From Gnetum montanum (Eukaryota > Streptophyta > Gnetopsida > Gnetales > Gnetaceae), in contig MNCI01000596.1 of the NCBI GenBank assembly GCA_015680685.1, positions 773,279-837,278 of the forward strand: a stretch of DNA of 64,000 nucleotides, in the 5' to 3' direction. The position numbers and the translations under genes were made by a program. The notes beneath the pieces were generated by a model. It saw only the letters and a program-made list of their open reading frames with translations. It was not told the origin of the DNA and did no database searches. Position 1 is the first letter of the stretch. Each line of letters opens with the position of its first letter. Below, in pieces: positions 33,194 through 44,432 of this stretch.

Positions 33194-36100
33194 AGATTTT
33201 CAGTTGGAATTGCCAGGGGTAGGGTACCCCCTATAAACGAAATACCCTGCGTCGTATTGTCAGAGAGGAGAATTGTGACGTGGTCTGCCTCAAGGAAACC
33301 AAGTTGCAGGCTGCAGAATCCAGTCACCTCCAGTGGACGGACTGGACCACATACTTGCACCCCAGCCAGGGCCGGGCCGGCAACCTGGCCATTTTTGCAT
33401 GCCCTGCCACCACTCTGGTGGATCCCTCCCCATGGACCATCACGATCCACATCCCCGCCCATGGTTTTTGGCTAACCAACTTCTATGGGGTGCAGGCTTG
33501 GAAGCTACGGCTCCAGGAGTTGAATCGGGTGGCCTCGCTGGTGCCAGACCACGGCTCCTGGGTGGTTGTCAGTGACTTCAACTAGCATTTGTATCCCTGG
33601 GAGAAATCTGGGGGGGTCGCCCCCCCTGGGCGCACCTGATTTCATGGAGTTCCTTGAAAGAACGTCTCTTGTTGATTTGCCCATTGCGAATTGCCGTTTC
33701 ATCTAGAGTAACTGGCGGAAAGGGGCGCATTGGGTTCTCACCCGCATTGATCGTGTCTGCGTTAGCTCTGCTCTCCTCCTTGGCACCGCCATCACCATGG
33801 CCGGGCAGGAGAGGGCTGCTTCTGACCACCGCTCGCTGGTGGTGTCCATTGGCCCGCCTCTGCCCCAGGCCCCACTCCCTTTTTAGTTCGAGCCCTCATG
33901 GCTTTCCAAGCCGTGGCTTCGCCCACTGGTGGAGGACATCTGGGCAGACTACCAACCGGGTCGGATGGACCCTCAAACCTTCCTTAAAGAAGCTCTCCTT
34001 CAGCTCAAGTGGGCCATTCGGGCCCTCCCGGTGGGGGAGAAGTTTTCGTTTCGGGCTGGCCACAAGTTGGTTCAGGAGCGGCTCGGACGCATCCAGGCGT
34101 AACAAAAGAATGAGGAGGACCTGCACACGGAGGAGATGCACCTCCTTCATCAACTCTAGAGTCTCGACCACGAGGAGGAGATCTATTGGTGGCAGTGATC
34201 TCGGATTAGATGGCTCTACGAGGGGGACCAGCATACGAAATTCTTCTTCGCCATGGCGAAGACCCGTGGCGAAACCCACATCCATAGCATCCGTACCCAG
34301 GCTGGGGTGGTGGTTGATGACTCGTAGGGGATCGCCAATGAGCTCTCGGGTTACTGGGGGTGTATTTGGACTAAGCGCCCCACCCAGCCCATCTCCGTCC
34401 ATGTGGCGAAGGTGCTCACTGCTGCGGACAATCAACACCTTCTGGCCCCCTTCTCTGAGACCGAGTTAACCAACACCATCAACAACATGTCGGGAGGTAA
34501 AGCGCTTGGTCCGGATGGCTGGTCTCTAGAGTTCTTCAAAGCTTTGTTGGATATTGTGGGCCCCAATGTTCTGGATGCTTTCAACGTCATGTTGGCCAGA
34601 CGGCAGGTACGGCGCGAACTCAACTGTTCGCACATCATCTGCATCCCCAAACAGTTGAATGCACACCGCCTAGAGCACTTTCGTCCCATTGGTGTGTGCA
34701 ACGTCCTCATCCGCATCTTCTCAAAACTCCTGGTCAACCGTTTGGGCCCCCTCTTGCCTAGGTTGGTTGGACGCAATCAGGCGGGCTTCATCCATGGTAG
34801 GACCTTCCAGGATCAGGTCCTTCTTATGCAAGAGGTCCTTCACTCCCTCCGCACTACGGGGTTTCCTGGTCTTTGTCTCAAGCTAGACATCACGAAGGCC
34901 TACGACACGCTTAGTTGGGACACCCTGCATGACATCATGCATAGGAAAGGCTTTGACCCTGGATTTATCCAATTATGTTTGCATATCCAGTCCTCCGCCG
35001 GGTTCTCTTTTGACGTGGGGGGAGGGGCGACTGTGGGGCTTTTCCTCCCCTAGTCGAGGTTTGAGGTAAGGTGACCCCCTGTCCCCCTTACTTTTCATCA
35101 TTGCCATGGACCTCCTACAATCCTACTGCAGCACCTCGGGGGTGGAGGGCCTCGACATTGTGGGGGTGGCTTGCCGGGTTGAACACTACGCTGACGATAC
35201 CATGCTTCTCAGCCGGGCGGCGGTCCTGCAGGCCCGATGTATCAACCTGGCTCTCACCAAATTGGCCGCCGAGTTAGGTTTAGAAATCAATCGCACCAAG
35301 TCAGCGGCGCACTTCATCAATGTGGACCCGCAGGTGCAGAACCGCGTTACGCAAATTCTCAACGTGCAACCCGGGAAGAACACCGATACCTACCTAGGTA
35401 TCCCGCTATTCCAGTGGGGGCGAAACAATACTTGGACCCCCCTCCTGGCCAAGCTCGAGCACTGCATCAATCACTGGGCAAACCATTTTCTTACGCGCAA
35501 GGGCCGCCTCCTCATAGCCACTAGGATCCTTGCTGCCACCACGCGATTTGTGGCGGTGGTCGACGAGCCCCCCACGACCATCATCCACCAGATCAACGCC
35601 AGGATCCGTTGTTTCATGTGGCGGGGGGGCAAAGGGGGGAGCAAACTCCATCTTGTCAATTGGCATCGCGTGGCCCGTCCTCGTATGATGGGGGGCTGGG
35701 GATCACAAATTTCGAGGATGAGTGTGCGATGGGGCAGCAGCGGCTGGTCAACCGGCTCACTCGTGCTCGGGGGGAGTGTAGTTAGTGGTCCCGTATCATT
35801 CACTGAAAGTACAAGCTCTGGCTGTCTGGATCGCATGGTTCGAGGCCTTGGCTGTCAATCTGTCGGCACGTGCGGCGGATGTTGAGTATGAACTGGATCC
35901 ACCTCGAGCTGCGTGACATCTTGACCCATAAATTTCCCCCTGAGGATGGTTGGCTAGCGGTCTGGCATGGGCGGCTCCTCGAGAAAGTCAAAATCTTTCT
36001 CTGGATGCTCAGATCTACCGCGCTCCCCGTGCGTGTGTTTCTGCAGCAACGCAACATCCTGCAGGACCCCATGTGTCCGCGCTGTGGCCGTGGCCCCGAG

Positions 36101-36397
36101 ACCCTCAACCACTTCATCTATGACTGCCCCTGCATGCTTGCCACTTGGCGCGCATGCAGAAGGCCCCACATGTGGCATTTTGATGGCGACTCCTGGTCAA
36201 CGCTGTTGTTGTGGCACGCATGGAAGGTGCAGAATCGCATAGTCTTTGCACAGGAGGCTACCCCCCAGCAACTTATCCAGTGGACCTGCAGAGCGTGGCG
36301 TAAGATTGCGGACGCTATGGAGAAGACGCCGACGTACGAGCCTAACTGCGTCGCCTACCAGGCCGAGGAGGAGCTGTGGCGGATGGTCTGTCAGTGA
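33190..36397 (+). pseudogene. LINE ORF2: endonuclease, reverse transcriptase, zinc-binding
   Basis: The start MKIFSWNCQG (33190) is the classical L1 endonuclease N-terminus. CDVVCLKETKLQ carries the catalytic Glu, and VVSDFN and AASDHRSLVV carry the catalytic Asp and His of the AP-type nuclease. A frameshift at a G/C run near 33610-33626 changes frame. RT follows: GGKALGPDGWSLEFFKALL, HFRPIGVCNVLIRIFSKLL, NQAGFIHGRTFQDQVL, LKLDITKAYDTLSWD, a second shift near 35060, then DPLSPLLFIIAMDLL and YADD at 35187-35198 (intact). A third shift at a G-run (35690) restores the earlier frame. The zinc-binding domain reads VKIFLWMLRSTALPVRVFL, CPRCGRGPETLNHFIYDCPC. Few stops; a relatively young copy. Confidence 0.92.
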
Positions 36398-37665
36398 GGT
36401 TGGGCCGCCCTGCTGTAGAGGCTGGTCGGGGACCCTGAGCTTCCTGACAACTCCTTCTTTACTAACTGGCATGGAGATCAGACCTACTTCCAGGGCCAAG
36501 AAATTTGCCTGATGGAGGCCACCTTGGCCAACTACCTGGGGGTCCTGGCTGCTGGGGAGGTCATCCTGCTAACCTCCCGTGGCTTCCATAACTCTGCGAC
36601 CTTTTTTGAGGGGTCTTCCCCGAGAACGTAGAGCCGTCAGGTCCCTCGGACCTCCCTCCCACGCCTCTGGGCTCACGCTGCCGCCTTGGTGAAACGCTTT
36701 TTTGTCTAGTCGGGAAATGTCTCCAAACTCCAGGGGTTGCATTTTACTTTCCTGAGGTGCTTGAAGGATGGCACCCCGGTTAACATGCCACGTTTCTTCC
36801 TTGAGGCCCTCCGCCTTCAGCGGCGCGGTTGCCACTCGGGGCTTATTTTAGCTCTGTGGCGGGGGGCAGGGGGGCAGGGGGAGCCGGGCCCGTCCTTTGC
36901 CCCCGCTGGGGGTCGTCTTGCTGATACCCCTTGCTTTCCCTACTTCCTCCACCTCGCCCACTCAACGGCGGTGGGCTGCTTTCAACCTTACCTGGGGACG
37001 CTGCTCCTGCTGCAATCCTGTCCCCTCGCCTGACCCCCTAGCGCCCGCCCCCCGAATTGGGAGGTGCAGCTTCAACAGGCGGTCGCTGCGCCTCAGGAGG
37101 CCGAGTGACAGGCTTCGGAGATTCGGTGGACCGAGACCCTAGCCCAATGGTGTGCTGACCACGAAGCCTAGCTTCAGGAATAAGCACAACAGCTGAAGAG
37201 GCAGCATACGCTCACGATGGAGACCCTGCGGGCCTAGCTCACGGATGAGCTCTAGGCCTGAATCAGGGAGGAGTTGCGTCAGGAGGAGGTGGCGGCCCAG
37301 GAGGAACAGGAACGCCTGCAGGAGGAAGAAGAGCAACAGCAACGGCAACTCGATCGGGCACATCAGCACAGCGCCCGCCAGTGGCTCAGGGGGGGGGGCG
37401 CTGCCCGTATAGCATTTTAGGCATTAGCTGTGAGAGCTCCTGGGGGAGCTCAGATGACACATCCGGCGCACGTCCACTAGATTCCACCCTGATGCAGGGG
37501 ATTCTCCGGCGGACCGGAGCAGGCGCGAGGCTCTTATGCAGGGCTCCCAGCAAGCCGCTAACTTCGTGGACACCGAGGAGCATCGCGCCACCTTGGACCT
37601 ACTTCATGAGTTGGAGCGGCCTCAGTGCGCCTATCGCCAGCTGCCAACCCTCCCCTAGCTCCCCC
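36398..37665 (+). pseudogene. LINE ORF2 C-terminal extension with Gln/Glu coiled coil
   Basis: Beyond the TGA at 36395-36397 the same frame stays protein-like: TNWHGDQTYFQGQEICLMEA, ANYLGVLAAGEVILLTSRGF, MPRFFLEALRLQRRG. From about 37055 it becomes a heptad-like Gln/Glu/Leu/Ala-rich stretch (NWEVQLQQAVAAPQEAE, WTETLAQWCADHEA, IREELRQEEVAAQEEQ, ERLQEEEEQQQRQLDRAHQH). Stops are TAG, TGA or one TAA, each one transition from CAG, CAA, CGA or TGG. The zinc-binding domain usually ends or nearly ends plant L1 ORF2, so an extension of about 400 residues is unusual. It could instead be a third ORF or captured sequence; stop frequency alone does not prove coding. Confidence 0.45.
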
Positions 37666-37970
37666 CCCCAGCCCAGTTTTTGGTGCTGTCGTCTTGTCTG
37701 TCTGTTGGGGTTGCGCCCCCCCTTCTCCCCCTTTCTCATTTGTGTTTGGGGTGCACCCCCCCTTTTTTGTTGGGGTTTTTAAGGTTTTGAGGTCCGTATG
37801 TTTCTGTGGTTCGGTGGCTCAGCTTGGTGTCCTCTGAGTTTGATCTTTTGCGGGATTCCGGGGCCCCCCCCCTTCGGGGTGGGCCACCCCTGGTCCCCCC
37901 CCGCTTGTACTTGTATACTCGTGTACCATACTTTCAGTAATACAATCCCAAAAATTCTCTCAAAAAAAAA
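37666..37970 (+). other. LINE 3' untranslated region and A-tail
   Basis: A pyrimidine-rich stretch with repeated CTCCCCCCC, TTGGGGTT and GGGGTG phrases, then CTTGTACTTGTATACTCGTG, an AATACAATCCC signal-like string, and nine A residues at 37962-37970. The composition changes back to AT-rich immediately after, which fixes the 3' end of the LINE. Confidence 0.8.
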
Positions 37971-38950
37971 CTCTTACCTCATTACCTTCTGCTCTGAGTG
38001 CTTATTGGTACAAGCTTGGCCCTATAATATAATGCATATCTTCCCTATGTTGCAAACTAGAAAATTTTTAGACTAGAACTATGCTATACCTAGAGGCTCT
38101 ATTACCTCTCTAGAAAACCTGATTTCATAATTTGTTAATGATTTCAAGTACAAAATGAGGCCTGACACTAGATTATACCAACTAATGATAATCAAATAGG
38201 GGCCTCTTGAACTTATCCAAAAATTCATGCAAAGATGGAATACTACCCTCAAAAAAAATTCCTGAGCCCATCTCTAAGACATATTTTTTAGTTATTTTCA
38301 AGAGGATGGTTAATGGTTTTGTCAAATCCAAGCTATATTACCTAGACCTATGCTTACTTAGCCAATTCTTTTCCCAAACAAAGAACATATAGGATGCTAT
38401 GGAAGCAAGTAATGACCTAGCATATATAACATATAAAATTTAGCACATAATAAAATCTATGGACAAGTGAAAATAGAACTGTGTAGCCATGGCCACCATG
38501 TCCAAAGATACAAAAACAAAACAAGGGCCAAAGATGACCCAATGAAATGCCCGTACCATGACCACTAAAACTTCAACATTGAGTTCTTGTACATCTAATC
38601 ATCATAGAACTAACTTTGAAATACATAATTAGTCCAAGTACATGAAGTTTTCCATGAAATTATCTATGCTTCTTGACTAGTTACTCAAGAGTGATCATAT
38701 TCAATGTAAAAAAATGACTAAAAATACCCATAAAAGGCATGACCATTTATGTGAGATCACTAAAGATACCACTATGAACACCAAGGATAATCCACTTCTA
38801 CCTAAATACTTTAAAATAGACTAGTTTTTCCATTACCAATGGCTTCTAGGGCATGACATAGATTTTATCTGTGTTAAAGGATAATTTGTAGAGGATGATA
38901 GATAATGGTAGATTTATACCAACCATATCAAATCTAGTAAGGCCTTAGAA
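37971..38950 (+). pseudogene. Gag, 3' part, after LINE insertion
   Basis: The frame resumes as TLTSLPSALSAYWYKLGPI (from 37971) and continues with ENLISQ-like, FVNDFKYKMRPDTRLYQLM and LELIQKFMQRWNTTLKK, which match the second half of a plant gypsy gag core (a WY..L motif, FL.QYKYN-like, then QRWRE-like). Stops are frequent, several at expected Gln or Trp. From about 38400 the similarity fades. Together with 30900-31545 this is a single gag gene split by the LINE. Confidence 0.65.
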
Positions 38951-39540
38951 CCAAAGCATGCAGGTTTACAAGGACCTATTAAACACTAATAACAATCCTT
39001 ATATGATAGTTACCTTTAACATTAGCAACAATTCTCAACATACTAGAGATCCATTTGTCATTCGAGTACCTCCTCATGATGAAAGGACTTCAACTTTAGT
39101 GAGTTTAAGAACTCCTTTTTTCATAAGGGTACCATCATATGTGCCTCCCAAAGAGCCATTTGTGATTAGAGTACCCCCTCACACCATAATTAATCCTACA
39201 ATCCAAATTGACCAACATCCTCCCATAGTAGTCAATGCAATAACTTCTATGCAATAAGATAACAAAATATCACCAATAAAACAATGCAAGAAGCCAGCTC
39301 CTAAGCCTAAGGTTATGGATAGTAAACACAAAGTTCTAGTAATATGTGGATTTTCCAAAGCCTACACCTATTTCAACCATTACCATTAGCTCTAATGCTA
39401 AAACAACTTTGACAAGTCAACTTAGGACAGATGACAAACAACAAGAAAAAGGAAAGGAGCCAAAGCCACAAATACTAAAGCATGAGTGTAAAATTCTAGG
39501 AAAATGGAGAAAGCTAAGGGTAATAAGAATGAAAAAATAA
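38951..39540 (+). pseudogene. Gag-protease linker with repeated PFVIRVPP peptide
   Basis: The frame at 38958-39257 contains three copies of a short peptide: DPFVIRVPPHDE, TPFFIRVPSYVP and EPFVIRVPPHTI, spaced 20-25 residues apart. A Lys/Ser/Thr-rich stretch follows (39346-39540, QEKGKEPKPQILKHECK). It sits between gag and protease of the Tat-like element. I do not recognise a domain; the repeat may be a low-complexity binding motif. Confidence 0.5.
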
Positions 39541-39559
39541 AAAATAGTAACAAAGACTT

Positions 39560-40250
39560 CCACATGGCCATGGAATAAGTGAAGCTTTCACTTAAACAAA
39601 AGAACACTTCTCTAAGCTTATATGACCTAGTGATGATCTCTCCTGCTCATTGTAAGGTCGTAGTTAAGATGTTGTGCTTTATTCCTGTCAGTGAAGACAT
39701 TCTAGTCAACGAAGAGTCCATTCATGTATTAATGGTACCACATTCTCCTAGGGAAGAAACAATGTTAGCTACCATAGTGTTTGATGATAGTGAGGTAAAG
39801 ATCAGTTCACAAAGCAATGAACTATCAAAAGATCCTCTCTTTATACTGTAAAGATTGGCCAATACAAGGTACACTAAGTACACATTGATGATGAAGTGGG
39901 AACAAATGTTGTACCATTTTCTATCATGAAACATCTAGGATTGGTAGAACATATACAAAGCACTTCCATTTTTTCTCCTCACTCCTTTAATGAATCATGG
40001 GTAGTGGTGAAAGGATCCATTTCCTTAGACTTCATTGCTAGGGAATAATTCCCCATGCCTATTGACTTCTTAGTGGTGGAAGAAATACCATGATTCAATC
40101 TAATCTTGGGAAGACCCTCGTTAGCCAAATTACAAGAAGTCTCTTATCCTATATATGAAGAAATTCATCTACTTTATGAGGGAGATGAAAGTATAATTCA
40201 TGGGAATAGTGCTAATACTTTATCAGTAAACAATGTTAACATGGAGTAAG
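39560..40250 (+). pseudogene. Tat-like aspartic protease, active site altered
   Basis: KLSLKQKNTSLSLYDLVMIS and HCKVVVKML form the helix pair that precedes protease in Tat elements. The frame is open to 39849, then continues after a shift: HIDDEVGTNVVPFSIMKHLG (39892-39950), in which the conserved D-x-G-S active site reads DDEVG, so the Gly is replaced. FIARE, PIDFLVVEEIP and FNLILGRPSLAKLQE complete the fold. No RT follows: the element is truncated, or pol was lost between here and 41150. Confidence 0.75.
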
Positions 40251-41150
40251 GATCTAAGGTAGAGTTTCAATAAAAAACTCTTTCCATCAAAAACAAAGTC
40301 AAGAGGAACAACAATGCGAACCAAGCCAAGAACAAAAATAATAAGGCCATAAATTAAGAGTGGGAAGAGATCCCATTTAATGTTGTAAGATAAGGGAATG
40401 TGGAGTACAAAATTATGCAACAAAGACCTTACACTTTCACTAATCTTTTAAAGATTAGAAAAAAGTTGCACAATTAAGTATCTTGCGTAAGCGCTCAATC
40501 ATGTATCATTGAATGTAGCCTTTCATTTTGTAGCATAGTTTTTAACTTTTTTTTTTACATATTTTTAGGTTAGCTTACATTAATCTAAATATTTTCGCCT
40601 TATTATGCCTTAGTTATTGCTTTACTTCCTAACCTTTGCTTTACATTTTTATGTCAAGTTTATAATTTTTGTCCTTTTCCATTACTTTACATTTTCACAT
40701 AAAACTATAAAATTCCATAAAAATCATGAAAAATGTAACTCCATAAAAACTCTAAATCATAAAAAAATAAAAATAAAACAAGATTCTTTAAATTAAAACT
40801 AAAACAATAACCATAGTCACACTATGTGACAACAAAAAATAATAATCATGCCATAGCCATAGTTGCATTGTGCAACAATCAAAACCAAAAATAATACATA
40901 GTATTTATTGGGCTATGATAGCCAAAATAAACAACTATAACACTATAGCCTAAAAAAAATGTATCATGTCTAAAAATAACCATCATGATCTACATCATCG
41001 CTAATGTTATTGCCATTACTTGAAACCTATAAACAACAAAAATATAAACAATTTGTAACCATCATAACCAAAAGCATAACTCTAAAACCATAAAAACTAA
41101 AAAATAATAAAGATAAAATATAACATAAAAAATTTAAATGTTTTACACAA
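40251..41150. other. AT-rich spacer, no gene
   Basis: T-rich then A-rich strand composition with repeated ATAACCATAGTC/ACTATGTGACAACA phrases around 40800-40880 (two imperfect copies). No coding motif is seen, although RT is expected after the protease. Confidence 0.45.
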
Positions 41151-42820
41151 ACCTTTGGGGATTCTAGAGCAATATCTTATGTGGCAAAGTTCTGAAGACT
41201 AGTCTCTATCCCATGAAGAATTTATCCTTCATTCAAATTAGCCTAATTGATTTCTCCTAAGTCTACTCCTTCTAGAACCTTTCTCCTATTTATGTTTATC
41301 CACCTGGAAGGCTCTCAGGATAAGGTGGTTATAGTAGTCTCTCAAGAGATAAAAGTGTTTGGTCTAAGGCTTGAAACATTGGGAGGGGTCACAACCCATG
41401 CACTATTCATCTCTACGGACTACTAACAATTTTGTAAACCTCCTAAGGTACATAGAAAAGAATGCAAAATGCATATGACAAATCATATCAATGTTTTGCA
41501 AAATTTTCAAATCTCATCCTCTAACCTAGTGACAAAGAATGTATCCTAGTTAAACTTATTACTAGTAGTTAAGACCCTTTTCATGGTTCAAGCCTATTGA
41601 ATGCCAATTGTCTTCTTCTAGGATAGCAACAAGGAAAATTATCTAGAGAAAAATAGAGGATAAGTTTTGTTGACTTCCTTAACTCTATAGTTGTCAAGGG
41701 TCAATGCTCCACTAATAGAAGAGCTAATCCATTCTTCCATTTCCTTTGTATGACTCACCTCTTTCCTTGCCCTTGAGAGGATCTTAACACCATCGAAAAG
41801 AATGCCAAAGAGATCACTAAATGTGAACTCATTAATATGTAGGACCATGGGGAAATCATATACATAAAAAAGAATTTAGTGATTCTATTATCAAAGGAGT
41901 CAATCACATTTAGCATCTCTAATTATGCCATTGATTTACTAGGAAGCATAAACCAATCAAGCAAACCTACATCAGTGGTCTTCTACAAGATCTCCCTAGG
42001 AGCTTTGCTTGTCAGCCACTCTTGTGATGAGTCTAATTCACCCCAATTAAGCAGGATCTTCTCCTCTATACAACTCTAAATGATCATAGCAAAAGCAGAC
42101 TCACACATAGACCTTGTAACCCAACATAAGTATCGCGTTAGCATTTTGCATAAGTAGATAATTTAAGACTATAAAAGTATAAAACTCAAAAATAATTAAC
42201 TAGAAAATAGGGATATTATCAAATTTGATCACATTTAAATGAATGACACTCACCAAACTTTGGCAAAGTAAGAGCCTTAGGATGAGTGCTTGTACATACT
42301 CCTAGATCTAGGTGGCCCCACTAGTCATGTGCACAATGGACATGTGTAGTACACATTGAAGTACCATGAAGTATACTTGCGAAATTCTTTACAGAGTTTG
42401 TTGAGCACTTCCAATCTTAAAGATTCATCTAGCATGAACACATCTAAGGCTGTGCAAGACAAATATAGATATTTATCTTGCTTTTCCAATCCTCCACTCT
42501 ATACCTAATGTCTGCAAAGAATCAACCACAACAACAGGTAGAACAAATAAAACTTAGAAGCAATGAATAGATAAATAAAGTTTCAAACTAAAATAGAGCT
42601 TACACTGACAAGAGGTAAAAGGTCCCATGAGGATTCTAAAACAAACTATTTATTCAGTGATCAATCATTAGGATGTTGTAAACATTGCATTGTGAGAACT
42701 CTGGTATCTCCTAGATCTATAATAACTTTTGCAACCCCAAAGTAAATAGATTATTTTTTTGTTCAATCTATGCCTGGGTGTCAAGATTGTTGATCATAAA
42801 CCTCATGATACAACTAGAAG
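41151..42820. other. No recognisable gene
   Basis: Short frames at 41639-41848 (-) and 41879-42079 (+) lack motifs. On the - strand this region would lie downstream of the conserved peptide at 42825-43175 and may hold the remains of that element's gag, but I cannot support a call. Confidence 0.35.
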
Positions 42821-42824
42821 ACCT

Positions 42825-43175
42825 TCATAAGAGAGTCTCCATAATTATAGCTACAACATCCATTGCTAGGTGTGACCACATTATCACACAATAATTTTGG
42901 AGAAAATACATTAGAAATTCTTTTGCTATAGGTATAAACCACACCCACTTACACTTATTAATGTGAAAATTAGGGTTTAAGCTATTTTGAGTAGCCATCC
43001 CTGTGTAGCATAAGATACCCACTAGCTCAATGACAATTAGGATGGGTTTCAAAAATGCCATGCATAGCCAAAATGTATAGTCATAAGAAAACATTATAAC
43101 ATTAAGGCAAAATTTGACAATAGTAGGACAAACAATAATACATGTAATGCTAGTGTTGCTACCAAAAGTGCACAA
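42825..43175 (-). pseudogene. Conserved unidentified peptide, copy 2 (possible gag N-terminus)
   Basis: An open - strand frame of 116 codons contains MAFLKPILIVIELVGILCYT, NPNFHINKCKWVW and AKEFLMYFLQNYCVIMWSHL. It corresponds residue for residue in several places to the + strand segment at 10742-10985, and likewise follows a long T-rich leader. It is hydrophobic, with possible membrane character around LIVIELVGILCY. The family is not recognised; its position suggests the first coding exon of a Tat-like element, possibly gag or an extra ORF. Confidence 0.55.
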
Positions 43176-44427
43176 AAATATGCAAAATAACTGAATTCAT
43201 TAGTTCCAGTTGTAACATAAACCAAATTTTAACCTCTTGACAATTTTACAAACACTTGATATGAAAACTTACTAGTAGACATTTAAGCAAACAATTAGCA
43301 TGAAACCAAGTATAAATAAGGCTAGCAAGACAAATTGATAGTGTTGATGCCTTATGTATAAGAATTTGCAAGAAATATACTAGCCAAACCATCTTAGAAG
43401 CTCATATACTAGGATTAGGGAAGATTCAAGGAAAATTGGTAGTGGGAACATGAGTTTTATTGTATAATTGAAGCCATACACTACCATCAAAACTTGTGAA
43501 AAATCCCAACACATCCCATATAATGGTGAAAAAACCATAGAAAATTTCATACATTGGCCATGATTCCTACAAAAAATTTCATTATAGCCTAAAACCCAAA
43601 CCAAGATGACCAACATTATCAATATAGCCCAAAAACTTGCCCAAAAATTGCAATGAACTTACACAGTTCCCATGGCTAGGAAAAATTCATGTAAAATTTC
43701 AAAAATTACTTTTAGGTTTAAACACTAGGAATGAGTGCCAGATAGCCCAAACCCTCCTCCAACGCTACACAAACAACCTTAGAAAAATTAAAATTTTAAC
43801 TCATAATTCTTTAGAATTTTGCTAAAAGAAACTAGTTTACAATGAAATGGCTATACTAAAACCTTTGAAAAAATATGAAAAAAATTCAAAAAATTTCAAA
43901 CTTCATCTAGGGCCTCTCTATGCTACACTGGTAACCTTTAGAGATCCTAGACACTACCCATAAGTGACTAAAAAGTTGTCAATGTTGTTAGTTTTTAGAG
44001 GAAAATTGTAGGAAAAGCAAAAAGCATTGTACAATAGGTTGGAGAAAAGATCATAGAAAATAAAAAAATTATGATTCCACCTCTAGTGTCATTGTAAAAC
44101 CTCATAATACAGTCCTATGAAGCCCAAAATTGAGATTTTCATTCCATGACCTTATAAAAAATATCAAAATTTGACCAATTTTCATCAAAATTAGAGAAAA
44201 AATGCTGAAAACAAGCTTTGAGAAAAAATTTAAACCTCCATGGAAACATGCCTTTAAGCCAAAATTTTGTTATAGGTGCATTCACAAAACCTAAACCTTG
44301 TATTTGATGCAAATAGAACAAAAAATCTCAGTTGAAGCAGGCCTTGGCATAGGAAAATATCATCACAAGTTGGTATGAATTCAGAAAAAATTGGCAGGAG
44401 AAGGGTACCTAGTCATCCTGGAAGAAG
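43176..44427 (-). other. T-rich leader of a - strand element, no gene
   Basis: On the - strand the sequence is T-rich with phrases such as TTTTGGGCAAGTTTTTGGGC and no convincing protein. It resembles 9441-10735 in composition and in preceding the conserved peptide. The Athila-like element at 44433 inserted into or beside it. Confidence 0.45.
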
Positions 44428-44432
44428 GTCCT
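44428..44432 (+). repeat. Target-site duplication, left (GTCCT)
   Basis: GTCCT immediately precedes the TG of the left LTR and is repeated at 52853-52857 immediately after the right LTR. Five bases is the usual length for Ty3/gypsy integration. Confidence 0.9.

Larger units (their letters stand above)
31546..37970 (+). mobile_element. Plant L1-like LINE, GC-rich, nested in gag
   Basis: The segment is visibly GC- and CpG-rich against AT-rich flanks. It contains ORF1 (low-complexity N-terminus, DUF4283-type domain, CCHC knuckle), ORF2 (endonuclease, RT, zinc-binding domain), an extended C-terminal region, a 3' untranslated region and an A9 tail at 37962-37970. Gag halves of a Tat-like element flank it. 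I could not find a target-site duplication, and the flanking gag has lost a piece, so insertion was probably accompanied by a target deletion. It contains a 251-base assembly gap. Frameshifts and stops make this copy inactive. Confidence 0.9.

Noticed and set aside
32474-33236. Several 113-236-codon frames spanning the Ns
   Set aside because: Their length comes from 251 undefined bases. They are not evidence of coding.
37381-37782. 133-codon frame in the LINE 3' region
   Set aside because: Composition-driven open frame in C-rich 3' untranslated sequence; it has no motif and does not match the preceding frame.
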